Shown one piece after another: positions 1 through 8,570 of a stretch of 38,200 nt of DNA (position 1 is its first letter; each line of letters starts with the position of its first letter). Source of the stretch: Baaleninema simplex PCC 7105 (lineage in GTDB: Bacteria > Cyanobacteriota > Cyanobacteriia > Cyanobacteriales > Geitlerinemataceae). The stretch spans positions 19,282-57,481 of the forward strand of contig NZ_KB235956.1 in the NCBI RefSeq assembly GCF_000332355.1, in the 5' to 3' direction. The notes under the pieces are model-generated. The model was not told the origin of the DNA. It worked only from the letters and a program-made list of their open reading frames with translations, and did not search any database. The translations under genes and the position numbers were made by a program.

Positions 1-178
1 AGGGGATGACACTAATCCCATGCCATTTAAAATCATGGCTTTAACGACGAGACCCGCGCTAACTTTTTCCGTCTTTTTTTTCTCCGAGTAAGTCGTTGAC
101 GATTTCGACAATTCCGATTTCGTCAATGATTCCCGCCACTAACCCCAAGTGGTCTAAATTTTTGACCTCTACCGACAT
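1..178 (-). CDS. IS1634-like transposase, N-terminal part (DUF4277), with -1 frame discontinuity
   Basis: The ATG at 178 is preceded by a good ribosome site (GGAAGAG). Translation begins MSVEVKNLDHLGLVAGI, the opening I recognise from DUF4277 transposases of the IS1634 group. The zero frame stops at a TAG at 59-61 after 39 codons. If the frame slips by -1 at the A8 run (74-81, read on the minus strand) it continues as VSAGLVVKAMILNGMG to the window edge, which is again typical of the family. The gene is therefore either expressed by programmed frameshifting or is a frameshifted pseudogene. The catalytic domain lies outside the window. Confidence 0.8.
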
Positions 179-392
179 AGTCTCTTCCTTTTTCTGATGG
201 CTACATTTTTTGATGATGACAGAAAAGCTTGCCGGAAGTCATTCTGCATATCCTACTATTTTTGTCAAGTCAGTTGGCTCTTGAATGTTATTTTCAAGTC
301 AAGGGGTCAGTTGGCTGAGTCGAAATACCTAATTCTTTTCCGATTCAATTTATACTACTTATACACTACATTTGAAGTGCGGAATGTGGGTT
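1..392 (-). mobile_element. Partial IS1634-like insertion sequence (left window edge)
   Basis: The element reads leftwards off the window edge. Its outer terminus lies at about 392, because 255-392 is repeated in inverted orientation at 38063-38200 with one mismatch in 138 bases, and the two copies diverge outside that point. It holds a leader of about 210 bases followed by the start of a DUF4277-type transposase. It is inserted in the 3' end of a histidine kinase gene and supplies that gene's last codons and stop. The far end and the target duplication lie outside the window. Confidence 0.85.
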
Positions 393-2201
393 AAGACCTC
401 TCGTTCTTGAAATTCTTTGACTAACTGACGGATCCGCCCAGCAAACGGGGCGTACTGAGGATCTCGCTCGGCCAACGCTGCAACTTGCTTTTGTAATTTT
501 CGCAAACTTCCTCGTCTGGCTAAATCCAAAAAGACCTCGAGTTCGGATAACGGCAGCGGTACTAATTCCATCTCATCGGTTTCTTCCTCAGAAGCAACCG
601 TGAGAGCGGTTGCTTCTCGAGGCGTTTCTGAATAAATCCAATCGAGTTGTAGCAATAACTGAAGTTTATCGAGGAGTTCTTCGACTTGTACGGGTTTGGG
701 TAAAAATTCGTTCCCGCCCATGTCGAGACTGCGATGTTGGTCTAACTCGAAAACGCTGGCTGACGAGACGATAATGGGCAAAGTCTTAAACTGAGGCATC
801 TGACGCAACCGTCGCATCATCTCGAAGCCGTCGAGTTCGGGCATTACTAAATCGGTAACGATTAAATCGGGAGCTTCCGAAACGGTTTTGACTAAACCCT
901 CTGCCCCGTTGGTCGCCTCGAGGATCTCGAACCCGAGGGGTTCTAAAATATTGAGCAACACTGCCCGGTTTTCCCATTTGTCATCGATGACTAAAATTTT
1001 CCGTGTCGCTCCTTCGTAGCCTCGCACGCGATCGTGGCGGGCGATCGTCGAGCGAACCCAATCGGTAGCCAAAGGTAACTCCACATCGAACCAAAAACGA
1101 CTGCCTTGGTTGGGAGTACTTTCGACCTGAATTTGACTGCCCATCAACGTGACGATATTTTGGGCGATCGACAATCCCAACCCCGTGCCTTCTGCTATCC
1201 GGGGCGCATCTCCAACTTGCTCGAAGGGCTGAAAAATTCGTTCGATTTGTTCGGGAGTCATCCCGATTCCCGTATCCTCGACCGAGAAGCGCACTTTCAC
1301 GGCGGGGATTCCGTTCTCTTGGGGGGAAAGGTGGGCGATAACGCTGATGTTAAACGTCACACGACCCCGCTGTGTATATTTAACCGCGTTGCCCAACAGA
1401 TTAATTAAAACTTGACGCAGTCGTTTTTCGTCGGTGTAAATTGCCTCGGGTAGCTGCGTTTTGAGTTGATATTGAAATCCCAATCCTTTTTGTTGGGCTT
1501 TAAGTTGAAAAATTTCAGCTACACCCGTTAAAAATGCCAAAAAATGAAACTCTTTCGGTATTAATTCCATCTTGTTTGCTTCAATTTTGGACAAGTCGAG
1601 AATATCGTTGATAAGCGTTAAAAGATGGTTGCCGCACTGTTGAATGACATCGAGTCCTTGTTGCTGCTGGTTGAGATCCTGGCTCCGTTGGAGAATTTGG
1701 GCGTATCCTAAAATGCCGTTGAGGGGCGTTCGCAGTTCGTGACTCATATTGGCCAGAAATTCGCTTTTCGATTGGTTAGCGCGATCGGCTTTTTCTTTGG
1801 CCACCGCGAGTTCGGCGGTGCGTTCTTCAACACGTTGTTCTAAGGTGGCAAACGACTCTTGCAGTTTTTGCGCCATGTAGGTAAACGCACGAGCTAACTG
1901 CCCCAGTTCGTCTTTACGTTTGGTCTCGAGTTGCACGTCAAAACGACCGCTCGTAATCTGTTGTGTTGCTGCTATCAGCTTTTGTAACGGTAGGGCGATT
2001 TTTTGGCGCAAAACTAAGAACAATAATACGATTTCTAAAAATAAAGAAACTAATCCTACAATTAAGACAAACTGAGTCGTTTTCCAAGCTTGTTTTTCGA
2101 GTAAAGTTTCGGGATAAACTGAAATTAAATACCAAGACGAGCCGTTAATTCGCGCGACAGCGAGATATTCGCGATCGCGAGCGTTATGAAAGACAACTTC
2201 G
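359..2201 (-). pseudogene. Hybrid sensor histidine kinase, C-terminal fragment (TM-HAMP-HisKA-HATPase-REC)
   Basis: This is the 3' part of a membrane sensor kinase gene cut by the ISL3 element. From the junction it encodes the end of a dCache sensor (NARDREYLAVARI), a transmembrane helix (VLIVGLVSLFLEIVLLF), a HAMP segment, a HisKA dimerisation domain with the phospho-accepting His in SHELRTP (codon near 1741), a HATPase with the N box, the DTGIGM G1 motif and GTGLGLSI. A receiver domain follows with the phospho-Asp in DLIVTDLVMP and the conserved Lys in FLPKPV. The extreme C-terminus (about nine residues ending KCSV) is encoded by the IS1634-like terminus, so the native end is lost. Kinase and receiver motifs are intact, but the fragment has no start of its own. 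Confidence 0.9.
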
Positions 2202-2244
2202 GGGTCTTCGGAGTTTGAGGTGATAATAGTATAATAGAAAACAA

Positions 2245-2691
2245 ATGCAGGCGGATCTAAAGATGAACTTTTTTGTAGAAGACTTAATCAACTTACCCAA
2301 AGTAAGAGTGAGAAGCGTGGTCAGGGAACGCGAAGCAATATTTTTGCAGCTAGGCTTTAGAGAAGAGGAAGTTGCCTGTCCTCATTGTGGCAAAAAGACG
2401 GGCGAACTTAACCAAACACGAACCGTTAGAGTTCGAGACTTGCCCATTTCGGGTCAACTCGTATATTTGCAAATACCACGGCGTCAGTTTTACTGTAAAA
2501 AATGCCAACAATACTTTACAGAAGAACTAGACTTTATTGAAACTGGTCGAAGGTTTACTAGGCGGTACGAAGAATATATTTACGAGCGAGTAATCGCTAG
2601 TAGCGTCGAGCAAGTTAAAAGAGAAGAAGACTTGTCTTGGCATCAGGTAAATGGAATTCATCAACAGGTATACGAACGCAAAAAAAAGTAA
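2245..2691 (+). CDS. ISL3 transposase, upstream frame (zinc-finger and N-terminal region)
   Basis: This encodes the N-terminal part of an ISL3 transposase: the MNFFVEDLINLPKVRV opening (an internal ATG at 2263 may be the true start), a zinc-binding pair CPHCGKK and CKKCQQYF, and a helix-turn-helix-like region ending EDLSWHQVNGIHQQVYERKKK-stop. The frame ends at TAA 2689-2691 immediately after an A8 run (2680-2687). The catalytic domain lies in the -1 frame that starts at the same run. It is either the short product of a programmed frameshift or the first half of a broken gene. Confidence 0.85.
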   Translation: MQADLKMNFFVEDLINLPKVRVRSVVREREAIFLQLGFREEEVACPHCGKKTGELNQTRTVRVRDLPISGQLVYLQIPRRQFYCKKCQQYFTEELDFIETGRRFTRRYEEYIYERVIASSVEQVKREEDLSWHQVNGIHQQVYERKKK

Positions 2692-3419
2692 ATTGGGGAC
2701 AAGTAAAAAGGTTGGGTTTGGACGAGATAGCAAAACATAAAGGTCACAAAAAATTTGTGACGGTAGTGAGCGATTTAGAGAAAGGAGAATTGATAGAAGT
2801 CATCGACTCTCACCAACAAGAAGAAATCGCTGAAGTTCTTCTACAGCAACCGTTAGAGGTCAGAGAGGCAGTCGAAGAAGTCAGTGTAGATATGTGGGGA
2901 GGATTTCCAAAGCTTATCGAAAAAGTGTTTCCCAATGCCCAAATTGTCGTCGATAGATTTCACGTTATGAAAGCGGTGAATGACAATCTAAATAAAATCC
3001 GAAAGCAGGTGAAGTTTAAAATCAAAATCAAAGGAGCAAAATGGTTATTGCTGAAAAACCAAAAAGACTTAAAAGAAGAGGGATTGGAAAAATTAGAGGC
3101 CGTTTTAAAACAGTCAAAACGTTTACGAAAAGCTTATCAGCTTAAAGAGGATTTTAGAGAAATTTATGAAACAACTCAAGACCCAGAGAGCGGAAAAAAT
3201 AAATTTAAAGAATGGCTGTGTAAAGCACAGAGTATTTATGGTGATGCTGTCAAGACAATTCGCAATCATCTTAACACAATATGTAATTATTTCTTGAGCC
3301 GAACAACCAATGGTGTTATGGAGGGTATTAATAATCGTCTTAAACTGATAAAGCGTCAAGCTTATGGCTTTATAAATTTTGAAAATATGCGAATGCGCTT
3401 TCTGTCTTGCTTTACTTAA
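2680..3419 (+). CDS. ISL3 transposase, downstream -1 frame (DDE catalytic domain)
   Basis: Entered by a -1 shift at the slippery heptamer A AAA AAG inside 2680-2688, the frame reads VNWGQVKRLGLDEIAKHKGHKK and continues to 3419. The ISL3 DDE triad is visible: Asp in LGLDEI, Asp in IVVDRFHVMK and Glu in NGVMEGINNRLK, before the usual C-terminus (GFINFENMRMRFLSC). Joined with the upstream frame the protein would be close to 390 residues, a normal length for the family. No separate ribosome site for this frame is evident. Catalytic residues are all present, so the element may be active if frameshifting occurs. Confidence 0.85.
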
Positions 3420-3454
3420 TAAGTTTTTCTTATCACCTTGTTTTGCGAAGACCC

Positions 3455-4406
3455 CAACTTCGTTCGGATCGCCGGAATTGACGAGATCGAAAATCCGTTG
3501 GAGGTGTGGATTTCCGAGTTCCTCAACGGTTAATCGACCGTCGTTGGCTCGAATCTGTTCCATGAAGTCTGGATGGGCGATTAAATTTCCATCAGCCCGC
3601 ACCAGAATGTTATATGTTCCCTCTAAGGCATCGTGTAGTGTGCGATCGAGTAAATCCGTTAAAATAACGTCGTGGCCGATGGTGCCGATGTGTCGTCCGT
3701 CGGCGTTATCGATGGGGGTTTCTGCCGAAACCATCCAGCGACCCGTGACGGGATTGTCAGCGTACACTCGCGTCCAAAGGGTTTGACGCTCCGGGTTGTA
3801 TTCTGGGGTGCCGAGAAACGCCCATTCTTCACCGGGAATATTGAAGGTCGAATCGGCTTTGAGCGCCCAAGGAACGTCAGGCCAGAAAATAACGATTCCG
3901 CCTTCGGGAAGGCTAATATAGGTGTTTGGGAAGCGATTTCGCCATCCCGGCCCGTATTTTTTGACCGTTTCGGTATAAACGACAAGCCGTTGGCGAAGCT
4001 CGTCGTCTAAGACGACATCCGAACTGACAAAGACTGTGGTGGCGTCTGAGGCATCGAAGCGGTCTAAGTCCGTGTCTTCGGGAGCGTTGCGTAGGGTTCC
4101 GTCCGACCATCGATAGAAGTCGCGATCGAAGGTTTCTTGCCAGTCTTGGGGCGGTGAGTTTTCTAAAATAGTGAGGATGTCTTGGCGAAGTAATTCGTGA
4201 TTGTCTTGGGCTAAGACAAAGATGGTTTCTTCTCGCTTGGCTCGCTCTGTGATGTACTTGGCAAGTTGCGATCGCGTATCTTGAGACAGTTGAGAAGTTA
4301 GCTGAACGTAACTTAAAAGCGAAACAAGTGCCACGACCCCAGCGATACGAATTGCCATGTTGCGTAACGTAACGCGGGTCAAAGATTCTTGAGAACGGGC
4401 TGACAT
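3455..4406 (-). pseudogene. Hybrid sensor histidine kinase, N-terminal fragment (signal anchor and dCache sensor)
   Basis: This is the 5' part of the same kinase gene, starting at the ATG at 4406 (MSARSQESLTRVTLRNMAIR). It has a first transmembrane helix (about residues 17-36) and an extracytoplasmic dCache-like ligand-binding region of nearly 280 residues with motifs such as GRWMVSAETPI and NILVRADGNLIAHPD. About 317 codons precede the ISL3 junction at 3455. Beyond that, the frame runs into antisense IS sequence (LLSKARQ...) that is not part of the protein. With the C-terminal fragment the uninterrupted gene would encode about 925 residues. The ligand is unknown. Confidence 0.9.
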
Positions 4407-4467
4407 TTTAAAACCCCTTCAAAAAGGTAGTGTTGGTTACATTTGAAAACATCGCCAGGCAAAATGA

Positions 4468-4496
4468 GTCTTTTACAACGCTCGGTTGTAAAAGAC
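4468..4496. repeat. Perfect 12-bp inverted repeat (hairpin)
   Basis: GTCTTTTACAAC and its exact complement are separated by a 5-base loop. It lies 62 bases upstream of the kinase start and downstream of the ABC1 kinase gene on the same strand. It could be a terminator for the upstream gene or an operator for the kinase. The following T-run is weak, so the role is open. Confidence 0.6.
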
Positions 4497-4520
4497 TTTA
4501 CTTCTAAATTATCCGACGAT

Positions 4521-4548
4521 CGCCTCGTGTCAAGCGCCTCGTGTCAAG
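4521..4548. repeat. 14-bp tandem duplication beside a HIP1 octamer
   Basis: CGCCTCGTGTCAAG occurs twice head to tail, immediately followed by GCGATCGC at 4549-4556. It lies in the short gap between the ABC1 kinase and sensor kinase genes. Confidence 0.8.
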
Positions 4549-4674
4549 GCGATCGCAATTTGTTCGGGTGTTCTGCGTATTTCTACTTGGTTACACATCA
4601 GTAGTTTTGCAGACTTTACATCGAGAAGTTTGCAAACAATATGTTAACCGCAAACAAAAGAGCGATCGCACCCT

Positions 4675-6423
4675 TTATTTCAATTGACCCGATCGCACGA
4701 TCTTATAGAGCAAAACCAACCCGATCGAACAAGCCGCGCCAAATAAGATATTCGTTAACAGCGTCAGTTGCGGCGTTTGCGCCCCCGTCGAGAGAATCGC
4801 CGCCCCCAAGATTAACGCACTCAAAACCGTTCCGAAGGTACGACGGTTTGCCGACTCGTCCAAACTGCGACGCAACGAATCCAATCCCTCGACTCGTAAA
4901 TTGAACCGTAACGTTTCGTTACTCAAACGATTGAGCAAAAAACTAACCTGACGTGGCGATTCGAGGGAGAGATTTTTAAACTCCAACGTCGTCCTGAACA
5001 GCGCCTGAACCGGATCGTCGCCGATGAGTTCTTTTCGGAAAATATCCGTCATGAGGGGCTTGACTTCCTCGAGGACGTTCACCTGGGGGTTGAACTGACG
5101 CGCCACCCCCTCGAGGTTCCCCAACGATTTCGCGAACAAACCGATATTTCCCGGCCAGCGTAGGTGATTGCGTCGGGCGGCCTGCAACACCTCATAAAAC
5201 GCTTCGCTGGTGTTGAGTTCCGACAAACTCAAATTGTAGTAACGACGCAACAGCTGCACGTAGTCCCCTTCCAACCGCGCCAGATCGATCGGTTGCGTGG
5301 GTTCGGCCAGTTGTAGACTCAACTGAGCGCAACGGGACGCGTCGGCGTTGACGATCGCCAGCAGCATTTCCGTCAGAGCCGATCGCGTTCTCGGGTCGAG
5401 AGATCCCACCATCCCGCAATCGAGAATCCCCAGGCGACCGTCTTTTAAATAAAACAAATTTCCAGGGTGAGGGTCGGCGTGGAAAAAGCCGTCGCTGAGA
5501 AACTGTTGGAAAAACGCCCGAAAAACTAACGTCGTCAGTTCGCCCCGTTCGGTGTCGGTGCTACCGTCTTTTTTACTTCCCTGTAAGTGGGCTTTCAGCA
5601 GCGGAACGCCGTCGAGCCACTCCATAATCAAGAGTTTGCGCGTCGTGAGGTTTCGTTCGATCGCGGGAACCTTCAACCGCTCTGGCTCGAACCAAGGACT
5701 CGAGGACAGATTTTGACGCAGTTTGTCCGTATAGTTGGCTTCCTTTGTAAAGTCGAGTTCGGCGTAGAGGGCTTTTCCGAATTCGTCGGCCAGTCCGACT
5801 ACGTCGTAACTCTTCCCAAATTCCGTGGTCGCCATCAGTTTGGCGATATTTTTAATCATGTCCACGTCTTGCGCGACGAGGGCTTCGATCCCCGGACGTT
5901 GGACTTTCATGACCATCTCGCGGCCGTCCCGCAAGCGAACGCGGTGAACTTGCGCCATCGAACCGGCGGCCAGAGATTGAGTATCGATGTCGGAAAACAC
6001 TTCTTCGAGGGGACGGGGAAGTCCCTGACGGACGACCGGCTCGATATCCGCCCAGGGAACTGGGGGAACTTGAGCGTGAAGGGTACTCAGCGCTTCGATA
6101 TACTCCGGCGGAAGTAAGTCCGGGCGCGTACTCATCAGTTGACCGAGTTTGACGTACACCGGCCCCAAGTCGGTCAGGATGTTTCGCAAGACTTCGGGGG
6201 GCGGAATGTCTGGCTCTCCGGCTGACTCTCCAGTCTGTCCGCTACTGAGAAGACTCCGCATATAGTCCCAGCCGTTGCTGAGAACGACTTCGAGGATTTC
6301 CCCCTGACGGGAATTTCGGGCAAGTTTCAGCATAAGAGATTGACTCGAACGAGTAGGGAAACGCCGACAGTCGAGATTCGGGTCGGTTTTGGAGAGGATA
6401 CGTCTCCCCTCAAGTTTAATCAA
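4675..6423 (-). CDS. ABC1/AarF/UbiB-family atypical protein kinase
   Basis: This is a UbiB-type kinase-like protein of the ABC1 family, linked in cyanobacteria and plastids to prenylquinone and tocopherol metabolism; the exact substrate is unknown. Diagnostic motifs in order are the KxGQ signature (YVKLGQLMSTRPDLLPPEY), the Ala-rich loop AAGSMAQVHRV, the ATP-binding Lys in MVMKVQRPG, the HxDxHPGN catalytic motif (FFHADPHPGNLF) and a DFG-like LDCGMVG. Two hydrophobic helices lie at the C-terminus (TVLSALILGAAIL; NILFGAACSIGLVLLY), so it is membrane-associated. The longest frame starts at 6423; an ATG at 6333 (MLKLARNSRQGEIL) may be the real start, because the first 30 residues look unconserved. 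Neither start has a clear ribosome site. Confidence 0.9.
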   Translation of the reverse strand: MIKLEGRRILSKTDPNLDCRRFPTRSSQSLMLKLARNSRQGEILEVVLSNGWDYMRSLLSSGQTGESAGEPDIPPPEVLRNILTDLGPVYVKLGQLMSTRPDLLPPEYIEALSTLHAQVPPVPWADIEPVVRQGLPRPLEEVFSDIDTQSLAAGSMAQVHRVRLRDGREMVMKVQRPGIEALVAQDVDMIKNIAKLMATTEFGKSYDVVGLADEFGKALYAELDFTKEANYTDKLRQNLSSSPWFEPERLKVPAIERNLTTRKLLIMEWLDGVPLLKAHLQGSKKDGSTDTERGELTTLVFRAFFQQFLSDGFFHADPHPGNLFYLKDGRLGILDCGMVGSLDPRTRSALTEMLLAIVNADASRCAQLSLQLAEPTQPIDLARLEGDYVQLLRRYYNLSLSELNTSEAFYEVLQAARRNHLRWPGNIGLFAKSLGNLEGVARQFNPQVNVLEEVKPLMTDIFRKELIGDDPVQALFRTTLEFKNLSLESPRQVSFLLNRLSNETLRFNLRVEGLDSLRRSLDESANRRTFGTVLSALILGAAILSTGAQTPQLTLLTNILFGAACSIGLVLLYKIVRSGQLK

Positions 6424-6474
6424 ATTTACAATTTTAAGGTTTGACTTGACAAGATAGATAAAATATAGTAATTA

Positions 6475-6512
6475 ACTCCCTAATTTTCGATCGCGATCGA
6501 AAATTAGGGAGT
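6475..6512. terminator. 38-bp perfect palindrome, probable terminator
   Basis: A perfect palindrome centred on GATCGCGATC, with arms ACTCCCTAATTTTCGATCG and its complement. On the minus strand it lies just downstream of the 160-residue coiled-coil gene and is followed by a T-rich stretch. It can terminate transcription before the ABC1 kinase gene. As a perfect palindrome it could also bind a dimeric protein. Confidence 0.55.
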
Positions 6513-6567
6513 CGCGATGGAGAATTGCCACCGCAAAGCCGAAAGCCGGTCGGTCGTTGGTGAAGTC

Positions 6568-7050
6568 CTAAGACTCCTTATCGGATGCCTCTTCAGCCGT
6601 CGCTGAAGGAACGTCTGATTCCGAAGCCTCCTTCGGTTGCGTGATAATTTTCCAGGCCGTTTCAGCCGCTTCTTGCAGTCGGCTACCGAACTCTTCGATC
6701 TCTTTCGTCAGACCGTCCCAACGGGTTTGAACCTCGTTTTGCGCCATTTTTACGGCGTTATCGAGAGATTCTTGCTGTTCTTTGGCAAATTGTTCTGTTT
6801 GTTCGATGGTCTTTTTCGCGTCGTCGATGGCTTTGAGATAGGTTTCTTGCGTGCGATCGTTGGCCGCTTGAACTTCGGCTTGCGCTTTACGGCGGATCGC
6901 TTCGAGCAACTCCATCGCCTTCTGCTTGACGTCCTCGTCGGCGTCGGGCATATCGCGATCGACCATTTCTCGGGTTTCGTCGCTCACTTCGACGATGGCG
7001 GAGTCTTTAGGAATCGGTTGGTTTTCGGGGGTGGGAGATTCGGAAGTCAT
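6568..7050 (-). CDS. Hypothetical coiled-coil protein, 160 aa
   Basis: This acidic, highly charged protein has no signal peptide or membrane helix. Residues about 40-135 are rich in A, E, K and Q with heptad-like spacing (AIRRKAQAEVQAANDRTQE; IEQTEQFAKEQQESLDNAV), which suggests a long coiled coil. The N-terminus is Pro/Ser/Glu-rich and the C-terminus is a disordered Ser/Glu tail. I do not recognise a named family. It is divergent from the hli gene at 7189 across 138 bases and is followed by the 38-bp palindrome, so it is probably transcribed alone. Confidence 0.75.
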   Translation of the reverse strand: MTSESPTPENQPIPKDSAIVEVSDETREMVDRDMPDADEDVKQKAMELLEAIRRKAQAEVQAANDRTQETYLKAIDDAKKTIEQTEQFAKEQQESLDNAVKMAQNEVQTRWDGLTKEIEEFGSRLQEAAETAWKIITQPKEASESDVPSATAEEASDKES

Positions 7051-7188
7051 AGGATTGCAGTGAAACTCGTCAAACTGCTTTCACGATAATCGAATTCCTC
7101 AAGCTTTGACAGCCTCACGGCATGGCAGAACTCGACGGGACGTGAAATGCTAAGGTGAGTTAAAAACGTTCGCTCGAGGTTCCCCATC

Positions 7189-7413
7189 ATGGCCAAACCC
7201 AACGCAGCCACCGATAAAGGATTTGGTGCAAAAACCGACGCTACGAAAAAATCGACGACTCAAACATCTTCCCCCTCTGAAGGCGGAACGTTTGGATTTA
7301 CTCAAAAGGCAGAAATTTGGAACGGCCGTCTGGCAATGATTGGCTTTTTGGCTCTCGTCCTCATCGAACTCGTTACCAACCAGGGAATTCTAGAGTTTTT
7401 CGGACTGAGATAG
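7189..7413 (+). CDS. High-light-inducible protein (Hlip, CAB/ELIP-like), 74 aa
   Basis: This is a small single-helix chlorophyll-binding-like protein of the thylakoid membrane; Hlips protect photosystem assembly intermediates under light stress. The signature [20 protein letters not shown] (the ExxNxRxAMIGF chlorophyll-binding helix) occupies about residues 45-64, after a flexible Thr/Ser/Lys-rich N-terminus of about 35 residues. The ATG at 7189 begins [13 protein letters not shown] and has GAGG 9-12 bases upstream. It is monocistronic and divergent from the coiled-coil gene. Confidence 0.92.
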   Translation: MAKPNAATDKGFGAKTDATKKSTTQTSSPSEGGTFGFTQKAEIWNGRLAMIGFLALVLIELVTNQGILEFFGLR

Positions 7414-7420
7414 GGAAATC

Positions 7421-7506
7421 ATTGACAATTGATAATTGACAATTGATAACTGGGGAGTTCTCCCCCTCTCCCCTTTTACAGTGAACAGTGAGCAGTGAAC
7501 AGTGGA
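7421..7506. repeat. Short tandem repeats downstream of hli
   Basis: A 14-bp unit ATTGACAATTGATA is present twice at 7421-7448. Then come four near-identical heptamers of the CAGTGAA type at 7479-7506. Such heptamer arrays are common in filamentous cyanobacteria. They are too short and lack spacers, so this is not a CRISPR array. Confidence 0.8.
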
Positions 7507-7567
7507 GACAGTTGACAGTTTCTTCCTGCTCCCCTGCTCCCCCTCTCCCCTTCTTCCCCTCCCATCA

Positions 7568-8044
7568 TCACCGAATCACAGCTTGACAGGTTTCGAGAAC
7601 CTGTTGGCTCGTGTCACTGGGGCGCTCGAGTTCGTGGAATCCTTGAAGAGACGGAATCGGCGAGCCAGAGCGGCCGTTGGCGACGACGGCTTCTGAAGTC
7701 AGGGCGATGTCGTACGTGTAGGTATCGTTGCGATAGCTGTCGATGATGTTTAAGGCGAGGCGATCGCGATCGAGGTCGCCGTAGAAGCAGTCGAAGGAAG
7801 AATGGGGCTGATAGAATCCTCCCACAACGCGATCGCCCGTTACCTCGAACACCATATAGGTTTCGCCAATTTGTTGGGCTTGCGAAACGGAACCGTAGAC
7901 GTGCGTTCCCTCCGCCAGCACTGGCCTGACGTTGTCGAGTTGGGCGGCGGCCGAAACCGATTCGGCTCCCGTGGCGGTGGTGAAGGTCACGCCAGACACG
8001 ACGGCGATGAGGGCTTGGGCGATAGTGAAGGTGCGATCGAACAT
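7568..8044 (-). CDS. Small exported protein, conserved-type hypothetical
   Basis: The start at 8044 (MFDRTFTIAQALIAVVSG) is favoured over an upstream in-frame ATG at 8074 because GGAG lies 8 bases before it and it opens directly into a signal-peptide-like hydrophobic stretch. The mature part is about 130 residues with two Cys (DCFYGD and ETCQAVI), possibly a disulfide. Motifs include GETYMVFEVTGDRVVGGFY and a Tyr/Thr/Asp-rich stretch. It resembles secreted cyanobacterial proteins of unknown function; no family is named with confidence. It is convergent with the hli gene. Confidence 0.8.
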   Translation of the reverse strand: MFDRTFTIAQALIAVVSGVTFTTATGAESVSAAAQLDNVRPVLAEGTHVYGSVSQAQQIGETYMVFEVTGDRVVGGFYQPHSSFDCFYGDLDRDRLALNIIDSYRNDTYTYDIALTSEAVVANGRSGSPIPSLQGFHELERPSDTSQQVLETCQAVIR

Positions 8045-8235
8045 GATGCAGACTCCCGGTTCCGAACTCGACACTCTTACTCTCTCGCGTTTCGGGGGGA
8101 GCAGTCAGTGACCCTGTGACAGATTTTCGGGCGTTCCGATCGCAAGTGTTACGTGATTCCACGTAGGTAGTTAGTGTGATTTCGATCGCCGATCGTTTCG
8201 ATAGTGCAGCCTTATCGTTACGAGCGACCTTTCTC

Positions 8236-8300
8236 ATACTCCATCCTTTTCCGATAAGCTGAGCTTCAAGAAGGCTTCACCACATCCCCCCTTAGCCCCC
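8236..8300. repeat. Dispersed repeat block, copy 1
   Basis: It begins ATACTCCATCCTTTTCCGAT and runs through CTTCACCACATCCCCCCTTA. A diverged inverted copy lies at about 20657-20722. A companion block at 8648-8678 also has an inverted partner (20529-20559) in the same relative order. Confidence 0.8.
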
Positions 8301-8570
8301 AGGGTAAGCTCATCTAAATATGTATTAAAATTTACAGATTTTTAGTCATAGATGTGTATTGACTCCCGATCGGACGTAAAACTTGCTTTCCAGTGCGATC
8401 GCCGCCTTCACTTTTGCCCAAAATACATGAATTTTTGTAAAGACAAAGAGCTGCTAATCTTAACAATTTAGGCTCTCAGGGGAGCCTAAAAATAGGTCAA
8501 TTCTTTTCTAGGCAAGCAACTCATGATATAGGCGGCTTGTCAACCTTTGTTAAGATGCGCTGATCTTACC
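8301..8570. mobile_element. Probable non-autonomous element (MITE), about 270 bp
   Basis: A 9-base direct duplication TTAGCCCCC flanks it (8292-8300 and 8571-8579). The termini are imperfect inverted repeats (left AGGGTAAGCTCATC, right complement GGTAAGATCAGC). It has no reading frame. It contains an internal 9-bp stem (TTTAGGCTC at 8467-8475 with GAGCCTAAA at 8482-8490). It appears to have split an older dispersed repeat that is uninterrupted near 20.6 kb. Confidence 0.6.

Larger units (their letters stand above)
2202..3454 (+). mobile_element. Complete ISL3-family insertion sequence, 1,253 bp
   Basis: The ends are fixed by an 8-bp direct duplication CAACTTCG (2194-2201 and 3455-3462). The terminal inverted repeats read GGGTCTTCG, an 8-base divergent stretch, then GGTGATAA on both sides. 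The ISL3 family is known for 8-bp duplications. The element interrupts the sensor kinase gene on the opposite strand. Removing it with one copy of the duplication joins the kinase exactly in frame (...DPNEV then VFHNARD...). The insertion therefore looks recent and clean. Confidence 0.93.

Noticed and set aside
197-394. 65-residue plus-strand frame
   Set aside because: It is the untranslated leader of the IS1634-like element read on the wrong strand.
2220-3437. GGTGATAA inverted repeats as the ends of the ISL3 element
   Set aside because: They give no target duplication. The outer GGGTCTTCG repeats give a perfect 8-bp duplication and restore the kinase frame, so the inner repeats are part of the longer terminal repeat.
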